A DNA stretch of 6,250 nt from contig JAJBTS010000372.1 of NCBI GenBank assembly GCA_020860885.1, forward strand, positions 1 through 6,250, given 5' to 3'. Origin of the DNA: Bacteroidales bacterium. GTDB lineage: Bacteria; Bacteroidota; Bacteroidia; Bacteroidales; Azobacteroidaceae. Below the pieces are notes generated by a model. The model saw only the letters and a program-made list of their open reading frames with translations, made no database searches and was not told the DNA's origin. This document shows, piece by piece, positions 1-6,250 of this stretch. The translations under genes and the position numbers were made by a program. Numbering within the stretch: the stretch's first letter is position 1; the number at the start of each line of letters is the position of its first letter.

Positions 1-72
1 GAATAGTACAGCGTGAATCATATAAAGTTATCACTTAGACACACTCAAACTATAAATAATATTAATTGGAGC

Positions 73-3000
73 ATGAAAACTATCTATTTCATCACATTAT
101 TTCTATTACTATCTCTAACTATTATTTCCGCAAATCCTTTATGGATGAGATATCCTTCCATTTCTCCCGATGGCCAGCAAATAGCATTTTCTTATAAGGG
201 AGACATCTACGTTGTTTCCAGTAAAGGAGGTGAAGCCAAACAGATCACTTTACATACTGCTCATGATTATATGCCCGTATGGTCGCCAGACAGTAAATGC
301 ATTGCATTTGCGAGTAATCGTTTCGGGAACTTTGATATTTTTACTATTTCGGCAAAAGGTGGGTCTCCTGATCGCTTAACTACTTTTTCAGGAAACGAGT
401 ATCCTTATACTTTCACTCCCGACAATAAATTTGTGGTATATGGAAGTAAAATACAGGCCCCGGCAAAAAGTGCAGCTTTTCCTTCAGGTGTGATGTCCGA
501 ATTATACCAGGTACCTGTCAAGGGAGGTAGACCGGAACAGGTATTAGCTATTCCGGTAGATGCAATTTCCTTTTCATCCGATGGTAAGACTTTTCTATAT
601 CAAGATAAAAAAGGGCAAGAAGACAAATGGAGAAAATACCATACATCTTCCGTTACCCGTGATATTTGGTTGTATGAATTGAAAAATAAATCTCATACAA
701 AACTTAGCTCTTACAAGGGAGAGAATATTAATCCGGTTTACAGTCCGGATAATTCTACAGCATACTTTTTAAGTGAACAATCCGGATCATACAATGTATG
801 GTCTTTCCCAATCAATAATCCTGAAAATCTAAAGCAAATAACTCATTTCAAAAATCACCCGGTACGTTTCCTAAGTATAGACAGAAGTGGAAAATTATGT
901 TTTTGGTTTGATGGTGAAATTTATACCCTTTCCTCTTCATCTTCTGAGCCAGAAAAAGTAAGTGTATCTATAACAGAAGATAATAAGAAAAATGATATAG
1001 AAACTATCAGCAATAAAAACGTAATCACCAAAACTATATCTGCAGATGGAAAACAGGTTGCTTCCGTTATGAGGGGAGAAATTTTTGTCTCCTCTGTAGA
1101 TTATAAATATACGAAGCGAATCACACATGCAACAGCCCAGGACGATATGCCATCTTTTTCTCCGGATGGTAAATCAATTGCTTATGCTTCTGAAAGATCG
1201 GGAGTATGGAATTTGTACATCGCAAAAACAACACGGAAAGAGGAACCGTTTTTCTTTAATGCCACTGTAATAAAAGAAGAACCTTTATTTAAAGCATCAG
1301 AAACGGAAAAAATTCATCCTAAATACTCTCCGGATGGTAAAGAAATTGCTTTCATCCAGGATCGTCATAAACTTATGGTTTACAATATAAATAGTAAGAA
1401 GGTCCGGGAGATTACAGATGGCACCGCCAATCCTAACTCTTCAGGAGATATTTCCTACGAATGGTCTCCTGATAGCAAATGGTTTGTGATTGTTTATTCT
1501 CCCAATAAGCATGATCCTTATTATGACATAGGATTGGTAAGCGCTCAAGGAGGAGAAATAGTTAATTTAACCAATAGTGGTTATACGGACCTAAATCCAA
1601 AATGGGTGTTAGATGGTGATGCAATTCTATTTTTATCAGAAAGATATGGTATGCGTAGTCATGCATCCTGGGGATCTTTAAACGATGCTTTCCTGATTTT
1701 TATGAATCAAAATGCTTACGACAAGTACCGTTTAAGTGAGGATGATTTTAAGCTTTTAGAAGAAGAAAAAAAAGCAAAAAATAACGAAGAAACTAAAGAT
1801 TCTACAAATAAAGAAACTATCAATGACATTTTTCTGGATTTAAAGAATATCGAAGATAGGATTGTTCGTGTAACTCCTAATTCGTCCAACCTTGCAGATG
1901 CTATATTAACAAAAGAAGGAGATAAATTATATTATTTATCACAGTTCGAAAAAGATTATGATCTTTGGTCTATCAGCACTCGAACCAGGGAAACTAAATT
2001 AGAAATTAAAGGTGCAGGAAGAGGACGCTTGTTGCTTGATAATGAAGGAAAAATATTATTTTCATTAGGAACTTCTCCTCAGAAAATCACTTTATCGGGC
2101 AACAAAAAGGAGGCCATAAGCGTTAATGCACAAATGGATCTGGATTTGGCTGCGGAAAGAGAATATATGTTCCAACATGCATGGACACAGGAAAATAAAC
2201 GTTTTTATGTTAAGGGTCTTCATGGTGTTGATTGGTCTTTTATGAAGGAAACATATTCAAAATTTCTTCCTTACATAAACAATAATTTTGATTTCTGTGA
2301 ATTATTGAGTGAAATGTTGGGTGAATTAAATTCGTCCCATAATGGAGCCCGGTATTCACCACAAATTTCAAATCCGGATGTTACTGCTAATTTGGGATTA
2401 TTATTTTCCTGGTCCTACGATAAAGACGGTTTATTGATTGACGAAGTTATAGAAAAAGGCCCTTTTGACAATGCTGAAAGCAAAGTCAAAACAGGATGTA
2501 TTTTAGAAGCTATTAATGGAATAAAAATCCATAAAGGAGATGATTACTTCTTACTATTAAATAAGAAAGTAGGGCAAAATACACTGTTGTCTTTCTATGA
2601 CCCTAAGTCACATGAAAAATGGGAGGAAGTAATTAAACCGATTTCAAGTGGTACATTGAATAATCTATTGTATAAACGTTGGGTGAAACAAAGAGAATCT
2701 GATGTAGATAAATTTTCTAATGGAAGATTAGGATATGTTCATATTCAAAGTATGGGAGATCCAAGCTTCCGTTCTATATACTCAGATCTTTTAGGTAAAT
2801 TTAATGATAAAGAAGGTATTGTTATCGATACTCGCTATAATGGCGGTGGCCGTTTGCACGAAGACCTCGAAGTATTGTTCAGTGGGAAAAAATATTTCAC
2901 ACAGGTCATTCGTGGGGTGGAAGTTTGTGATATGCCTAGCCGAAGATGGAATAAGCCCTCTATTATGGTGATGGGAGAAGCAAACTATTCCAATGCACAT

Positions 3001-3276
3001 GGTTCTCCTTGGGTATATAAACACGTAGGTATAGGAAAATTAGTCGGAATGCCTGTTCCGGGAACTATGACCAGCGTATCATGGGAAACATTACAGGATC
3101 CTAGTTTACTATTCGGTATACCTATCATTGGATATGAATTGCCCGACGGTAGTTATCTGGAAAATCAGCAATTGGAACCAGACATCAAGATAGCTAACTC
3201 ACCTGAGAAATTGATAAACGGAGAAGATGAACAACTACTCAAAGCAGTAGAAGTATTATTATATGATTTAAAATAA
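73..3276 (+). CDS. Exported tricorn-type S41 serine protease (beta-propeller, PDZ, S41 core)
   Basis: This is a homolog of archaeal tricorn protease, a peptidase that trims oligopeptides; here it is probably periplasmic. The ATG at 73 gives 1067 residues beginning with a Sec signal peptide: K2, a hydrophobic core at about 4-19, and a likely cleavage after A20 (ISA|NP). There is no lipobox Cys. An in-frame GTG at 13 would add 20 polar residues ahead of the signal and is not preferred. Residues about 25-660 carry PD40/WD40-like propeller motifs: SPDG at 31-34, 363-366 and 419-422, SPDS at 71-74 and 465-468, SPDN at 224-227. A charged linker lies at 557-585. The C-terminal half has a tricorn C1-like segment (about 685-771), a PDZ domain (about 775-860) and the S41 core with IDTRYNGGG (918-926). 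The likely catalytic set is S755-H756 (SSHNG), S973 (NYSNAHG) and E1030 (YLENQ), matching archaeal S745/H746, S965 and E1023. All are present, so the enzyme looks active. The stop is 8 bases before cysK, suggesting co-transcription. Family assignment is firm; substrate is unknown. Confidence 0.93.
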   Translation: MKTIYFITLFLLLSLTIISANPLWMRYPSISPDGQQIAFSYKGDIYVVSSKGGEAKQITLHTAHDYMPVWSPDSKCIAFASNRFGNFDIFTISAKGGSPDRLTTFSGNEYPYTFTPDNKFVVYGSKIQAPAKSAAFPSGVMSELYQVPVKGGRPEQVLAIPVDAISFSSDGKTFLYQDKKGQEDKWRKYHTSSVTRDIWLYELKNKSHTKLSSYKGENINPVYSPDNSTAYFLSEQSGSYNVWSFPINNPENLKQITHFKNHPVRFLSIDRSGKLCFWFDGEIYTLSSSSSEPEKVSVSITEDNKKNDIETISNKNVITKTISADGKQVASVMRGEIFVSSVDYKYTKRITHATAQDDMPSFSPDGKSIAYASERSGVWNLYIAKTTRKEEPFFFNATVIKEEPLFKASETEKIHPKYSPDGKEIAFIQDRHKLMVYNINSKKVREITDGTANPNSSGDISYEWSPDSKWFVIVYSPNKHDPYYDIGLVSAQGGEIVNLTNSGYTDLNPKWVLDGDAILFLSERYGMRSHASWGSLNDAFLIFMNQNAYDKYRLSEDDFKLLEEEKKAKNNEETKDSTNKETINDIFLDLKNIEDRIVRVTPNSSNLADAILTKEGDKLYYLSQFEKDYDLWSISTRTRETKLEIKGAGRGRLLLDNEGKILFSLGTSPQKITLSGNKKEAISVNAQMDLDLAAEREYMFQHAWTQENKRFYVKGLHGVDWSFMKETYSKFLPYINNNFDFCELLSEMLGELNSSHNGARYSPQISNPDVTANLGLLFSWSYDKDGLLIDEVIEKGPFDNAESKVKTGCILEAINGIKIHKGDDYFLLLNKKVGQNTLLSFYDPKSHEKWEEVIKPISSGTLNNLLYKRWVKQRESDVDKFSNGRLGYVHIQSMGDPSFRSIYSDLLGKFNDKEGIVIDTRYNGGGRLHEDLEVLFSGKKYFTQVIRGVEVCDMPSRRWNKPSIMVMGEANYSNAHGSPWVYKHVGIGKLVGMPVPGTMTSVSWETLQDPSLLFGIPIIGYELPDGSYLENQQLEPDIKIANSPEKLINGEDEQLLKAVEVLLYDLK

Positions 3277-3284
3277 AACGAACT

Positions 3285-4232
3285 ATGGCAAAGATTGCTA
3301 AAAAATTAACAGAATTAATCGGAAGAACTCCTCTATTGGAGTTAAGTAACTACAATAAGTCTCATAAAATAGAAGCACATTTGATAGGTAAAATAGAGTA
3401 TTTTAATCCTCTGTCAAGTGTAAAAGATAGAATTGCACTTTCCATGATTGAAGATGCGGAATCTAAAGGTATTTTAAAACCCGGATATGAAATCATAGAG
3501 CCAACCAGTGGAAATACAGGAATAGGATTGGCTTTCGTCTCTGCATCTAAAGGTTATAAAATTACCTTAACTATGCCGGAAACAATGAGTTTAGAGCGGA
3601 GGAATTTACTTAAAGCTTTAGGAGCTAATTTAGTCCTTACACCTGGAGCAGAGGGAATGAAAGGAGCTATTAATAAAGCTATAGAAATTCAAAGCATAAA
3701 TCCTAATTCGGTATTATTACAACAATTTGAAAATCCGGCTAATCCTGCCGTTCATAAAAGGACTACTGCAAAAGAAATATTAGAAGATACAGACGGGAAA
3801 GTGGATATTTTCATTTCAGCAGTAGGAACCGGAGGCACGATATCAGGTGTTGGACAAGTTCTGAAAGAATATAATCCGGAGATAAAGGTGATTGCTGTAG
3901 AACCAATAGACTCTCCAGTACTTTCAGGGGGTAAACCAGGACCGCATAAAATACAAGGTATCGGAGCTGGATTTATCCCTAAAATCTACAATCCTGAAAT
4001 TGTAGATGAAATTATTCAGGTAAGTAATGATCAAGCTTTCTTGACCAGTCGTCAATTGGCTAAAGAAGAAGGATTATTAGTAGGGATATCTTCAGGAGCT
4101 GCTGTTTATGCAGCAACAGAAGTGGCCCGGCGGAAAGAAAATAAAAGCAAAAATATTATTGTTATTCTTCCTGATACAGGTGAAAGATATCTATCAACTC
4201 AACTCTATTCCTTTGAAGAATATCCCCTTTAA
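3285..4232 (+). CDS. cysK: Cysteine synthase A (O-acetylserine sulfhydrylase)
   Basis: This cytoplasmic PLP enzyme makes L-cysteine and acetate from O-acetyl-L-serine and sulfide, the last step of cysteine biosynthesis. The 315-residue length is normal for the family and the frame is intact. Visible signatures are the PLP-binding lysine K47 in NPLSSVKDR (41-49), the substrate loop TSGNTG (74-79), the phosphate-binding GTGGT (181-185), and GISSGAA (267-273), whose S270 should contact the pyridine nitrogen of [12 protein letters not shown] (224-232) and [10 protein letters not shown] (296-305) favour the CysK (A) type over CysM or cystathionine beta-synthase; there is no C-terminal CBS extension. 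The ATG start is followed directly by the expected N-terminal motif [10 protein letters not shown]. The start lies 8 bases after the protease stop with no promoter between, so expression is probably from the protease transcript or from a site inside that gene. No serine acetyltransferase (cysE) partner lies in the window. No Shine-Dalgarno is evident, as is common in Bacteroidota. Confidence 0.96.
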   Translation: MAKIAKKLTELIGRTPLLELSNYNKSHKIEAHLIGKIEYFNPLSSVKDRIALSMIEDAESKGILKPGYEIIEPTSGNTGIGLAFVSASKGYKITLTMPETMSLERRNLLKALGANLVLTPGAEGMKGAINKAIEIQSINPNSVLLQQFENPANPAVHKRTTAKEILEDTDGKVDIFISAVGTGGTISGVGQVLKEYNPEIKVIAVEPIDSPVLSGGKPGPHKIQGIGAGFIPKIYNPEIVDEIIQVSNDQAFLTSRQLAKEEGLLVGISSGAAVYAATEVARRKENKSKNIIVILPDTGERYLSTQLYSFEEYPL

Positions 4233-4248
4233 TTAATTTTTAATTAAG
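4228..4248 (+). terminator. AT-only inverted repeat after cysK, possible weak terminator
   Basis: TTAATTA (4229-4235) and TAATTAA (4241-4247) form a perfect 7-bp inverted repeat around a 5-base ATTTT loop, and a T-G wobble at 4228/4248 could extend it. The repeat overlaps the cysK stop codon, and a T-rich stretch follows (4250-4256). The stem contains no G-C pair, so a stable intrinsic terminator is doubtful. It could equally be AT-rich DNA upstream of the next promoter. The call rests on symmetry and position only. Confidence 0.25.
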
Positions 4249-4270
4249 ATTATTTTACCTTTTTGTTTAT

Positions 4271-4278
4271 TACCTTTG
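4271..4278 (+). promoter_or_regulatory. Bacteroidota-type promoter -7 box for the MATE/kinase-like pair
   Basis: TACCTTTG matches the TAnnTTTG -7 consensus used by the main sigma factor of Bacteroidota, and is followed by CA as in many such promoters. It ends 19 bases before the MATE start codon, leaving a short leader with transcription probably beginning near 4283-4287. No good -33 TTG element sits at the usual spacing; that region (about 4244-4252) is merely AT-rich. A near-copy, TACCTTTTT, lies 15 bases upstream at 4256-4264. The placement in the only sizeable gene gap of the window supports the call; strength and regulation cannot be read. Confidence 0.65.
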
Positions 4279-4297
4279 CAGCTTAAAAAGGCAAAAG

Positions 4298-5659
4298 ATG
4301 AAAAATGAAAATGCACCTGTTTCTTTAGGAACAGAGAATATAGGCAAGCTGCTCATGCAATATGCCATTCCGGCTATTATTGCAATGACAGCTTCTTCTT
4401 TATACAATATAACAGACAGTATCTTTATTGGTCATGGAGTGGGGCCTTTAGCTTTATCCGGGCTTGCAATTACTTTTCCGTTAATGAACCTGGCTGCCGC
4501 ATTTGGATCTCTAGTCGGAGTAGGAGCTTCTACTCTCCTATCCATACGTATGGGGCAAAAAGATTATGAAACCGCTAATGATATCTTAGGAAATGTTTTT
4601 GTTCTCAATCTTATTATGGGAATTACCTTTTCAGTAGTAATACTCTTATTTTTGGATCCTTTACTTATTTTTTTTGGTGCAAGTCCGGATATCCTTCCAT
4701 ATGCACATAATTTTATGAAAATTATTCTTTTTGGAAATGTTGTTACACATATGTATCTGGGATTAAATGCATTGCTTCGATCTTCAGGGAATCCTCAAAA
4801 AGCTATGATGGCAACAATATATACCGTACTAATAAACCTGGTTTTAAATCCACTTTTTATCTTCGGTTTTGGTTGGGGCATAAAAGGGTCAGCTTTTGCA
4901 ACAGTAATATCTCAGGTCATTGTCTTAGCATGGCAATTTCATCTTTTTAATGATAAAAACTATTTCATTCACTGGAAAAAAGGAATATATAAATTAAAAA
5001 AGAAAATAGTAGTTGATTCATTATCCATAGGCATGGCTCCTTTTTTAATGAATGCAGCCAGTAGTATTATTGTTATTGTTATTAATCAACAACTTATCAA
5101 ATATGGAGGAGACTTGGCTGTAGGTGCTTATGGAATTGTGAATAGGATCGCTTTTCTTTTTATCATGATTGTAATGGGGTTAAATCAGGGAATGCAACCA
5201 ATAGCAGGATATAATTATGGAGCAAAATTATTTGACCGTGTTACAGAAGTCTTAAAAAAAGCCATATTATATGCAACGCTTATTATGGTAATTGGATTTA
5301 TTATTGTTCAATTATTTCCTCATGCTGTAGCATCTATATTCACAACAGAAGACAATTTAATTAATATGGCTGTACCCGGATTAAGATGGGTATTTGCAAT
5401 GTATCCTTTAGTTGGATTTCAGATGGTTACTTCTACTTTTTTCCAAAGCATCGGAAAGCCTCAAAAAGCCATCATTTTATCATTGACCAGACAAATTATA
5501 TTCTTAGTTCCATTATTACTGATTCTTCCAACCTATTTTCAAACAATAGGAGTCTGGGCAAGTATGACCATTGCTGATTTTATGGCAGTGATATTAGCGG
5601 CCATATTATTGTGGCTGGAAAGTAAAAAAATAAAATCAGGTAAAGAAGCATCTATATAA
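4298..5659 (+). CDS. MATE-family multidrug/cation efflux transporter (MepA-like)
   Basis: This inner-membrane antiporter uses a Na+ or H+ gradient to export organic cations, drugs or metabolites; its substrate here is unknown. The 453-residue length is typical. Hydrophobicity suggests 12 helices, roughly at 17-38, 51-75, 98-118, 134-158, 168-190, 196-216, 240-264, 273-297, 320-341, 357-382, 391-411 and 416-440, in two six-helix lobes. D40 in YNITDSIFIG is the conserved acidic residue of helix 1 implicated in ion coupling in NorM-type transporters. The lobes show the family's internal duplication: RSSGNPQKAM (161-170) and QSIGKPQKAI (383-392) are equivalent loops. GLNQGMQPIAGYNYGA (294-309) is another family signature and points to the MepA/DinF-like side of the family. 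The ATG lies just downstream of a Bacteroidota -7 box and a purine-rich leader. A cytidylate kinase-like gene follows after 21 bases and is probably co-transcribed. No truncation or frameshift is seen. Confidence 0.93.
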   Translation: MKNENAPVSLGTENIGKLLMQYAIPAIIAMTASSLYNITDSIFIGHGVGPLALSGLAITFPLMNLAAAFGSLVGVGASTLLSIRMGQKDYETANDILGNVFVLNLIMGITFSVVILLFLDPLLIFFGASPDILPYAHNFMKIILFGNVVTHMYLGLNALLRSSGNPQKAMMATIYTVLINLVLNPLFIFGFGWGIKGSAFATVISQVIVLAWQFHLFNDKNYFIHWKKGIYKLKKKIVVDSLSIGMAPFLMNAASSIIVIVINQQLIKYGGDLAVGAYGIVNRIAFLFIMIVMGLNQGMQPIAGYNYGAKLFDRVTEVLKKAILYATLIMVIGFIIVQLFPHAVASIFTTEDNLINMAVPGLRWVFAMYPLVGFQMVTSTFFQSIGKPQKAIILSLTRQIIFLVPLLLILPTYFQTIGVWASMTIADFMAVILAAILLWLESKKIKSGKEASI

Positions 5660-5680
5660 GTAAACTTTAATGTATTTATC

Positions 5681-6250
5681 ATGAAAACGAATTATGTTAT
5701 TACTATAGGAAGACAATTAGGTAGTGGAGGACTACTGTTAGGAGAGAAATTATCTACTAAACTGGGAATACCTTGTTATGATAAAGAACTTATCCATCTC
5801 GCCTCTCAGGAGAGTGGATTAGGAAAAGAATTTTTTGAAAAAGCCGATGAACAAAGCAGCCATGGGTTTTTTAGTTCCTTTTTCGGATTCAGATCCGAAT
5901 ATATGGGAGACATAACAGGAAATTATCTGTCAAATGAAATATTATTCAAAATACAAAGTGATGTAATTAAGGAATTAGCTCAAAAAGGATCGTGTATTTT
6001 TGTTGGAAGATGTGCTGATTATATTTTACGGGAACATACTTCTCTACTGAGCATCTTCATTAGTGCAGAGATGAATGACCGTATAAAAATAATAGCACAA
6101 AATAATTCCATCACTGAAAAAGAAGCTCAAATGATGATAGAACAAACAGATAAAAAAAGAGCCGGATATTATAACTATTTCAGCAATAAAATATGGGGTA
6201 TGTCTACATCATATGACCTCTGTTTTAACTCATCGAAACTCAACATGGAA
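5681..6250 (+). CDS. Cytidylate kinase-like family protein (partial, 3' end cut by window)
   Basis: The open frame begins at the ATG at 5681 and stays open for 190 codons to the window edge. It resembles the Cytidylate_kin2 (AAK6-like) group of P-loop proteins, related to CMP kinase but of uncertain substrate; it should be cytoplasmic. Visible signatures are the N-terminal strand and P-loop ITIGRQLGSGG (7-17), LGIPCYDKELI (28-38), FVGRCADYIL (107-116), DKKRAGYYNYF (157-167) and a C-terminal W172 followed by YDLCFNSS (178-185). The P-loop lacks the usual Walker A Gly-Lys-Ser/Thr: G17 sits where lysine is expected, a family trait, and L18 follows where I recall arginine being usual. Homologs are about 200-210 residues by my recollection, so probably only 10-20 residues are missing. 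The start is 21 bases after the MATE stop, with no promoter or Shine-Dalgarno seen between, so it is likely translated from the MATE transcript. The family call is good; calling it a true CMP kinase (cmk) would be over-annotation. Confidence 0.85.
   Translation, partial: MKTNYVITIGRQLGSGGLLLGEKLSTKLGIPCYDKELIHLASQESGLGKEFFEKADEQSSHGFFSSFFGFRSEYMGDITGNYLSNEILFKIQSDVIKELAQKGSCIFVGRCADYILREHTSLLSIFISAEMNDRIKIIAQNNSITEKEAQMMIEQTDKKRAGYYNYFSNKIWGMSTSYDLCFNSSKLNME

Noticed and set aside
1..72. Possible tail of an upstream gene or a promoter for the protease
   Set aside because: There is a TAG at 4-6, but too little sequence to assign it to a gene. No TAnnTTTG box is seen. GGAG at 68-71 is only one base from the ATG at 73, too close to be a normal Shine-Dalgarno site.
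937..1128. 63-codon open frame on the minus strand
   Set aside because: It lies wholly inside the propeller-coding part of the protease gene, resembles no family I know, and is best explained as chance antisense reading.
2791..3024. 77-codon open frame on the minus strand
   Set aside because: It is antisense to the S41 catalytic core, whose conserved motifs ([16 protein letters not shown]) account for the sequence; no recognisable protein features.
5386..5577. 63-codon open frame on the plus strand
   Set aside because: It is an out-of-frame reading inside the MATE gene; the MATE frame holds clear helices and family motifs across the same bases.
5660..5680. Separate promoter for the kinase-like gene
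   Set aside because: The 21-base gap contains AT-rich TAAACTTTA but no TAnnTTTG match, so read-through from the MATE gene is simpler.
1..6250. Mobile element, CRISPR array, RNA gene, toxin-antitoxin or defence system
   Set aside because: No transposase, integrase, terminal or direct repeats, regularly spaced repeats, tRNA/rRNA-like sequence or known defence domain was seen; the four genes are ordinary chromosomal families with uniform AT-rich composition.

Overview
The window reads as ordinary chromosomal sequence from a member of the Bacteroidota, most likely Bacteroidales. Four lines of evidence support this. The sequence is AT-rich throughout. Start codons lack convincing Shine-Dalgarno sequences. 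The one clear promoter element is the Bacteroidota-type -7 box TAnnTTTG. The first gene is an exported tricorn-like S41 protease of the kind common in that phylum. The genus cannot be fixed from the sequence alone.

Layout: all genes lie on the + strand and are tightly packed. Positions 1-72 are an AT-rich leader with no recognisable gene. Positions 73-3276 encode a 1067-residue tricorn-type protease: signal peptide, beta-propeller region, PDZ domain and S41 catalytic core. After 8 bases comes cysK (3285-4232), a complete O-acetylserine sulfhydrylase A. A 65-base gap (4233-4297) holds an AT-only inverted repeat and a promoter -7 box. It separates the first gene pair from the second: a 12-helix MATE-family efflux transporter (4298-5659) and, 21 bases further on, a cytidylate kinase-like P-loop protein (5681 onward) that runs off the right edge, probably only slightly short of its C-terminus.

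The simplest reading is two transcription units: protease + cysK, and MATE + kinase-like protein. The first pair has no obvious shared pathway beyond a loose link through peptide and amino-acid metabolism. The second pair could be functionally linked, but the role of the kinase-like family is poorly defined. I found no RNA gene, insertion sequence, CRISPR array, phage or defence module, and no convincing evidence of a new system. The points most worth a second look are the unusual P-loop of the kinase-like protein and its pairing with the MATE transporter.
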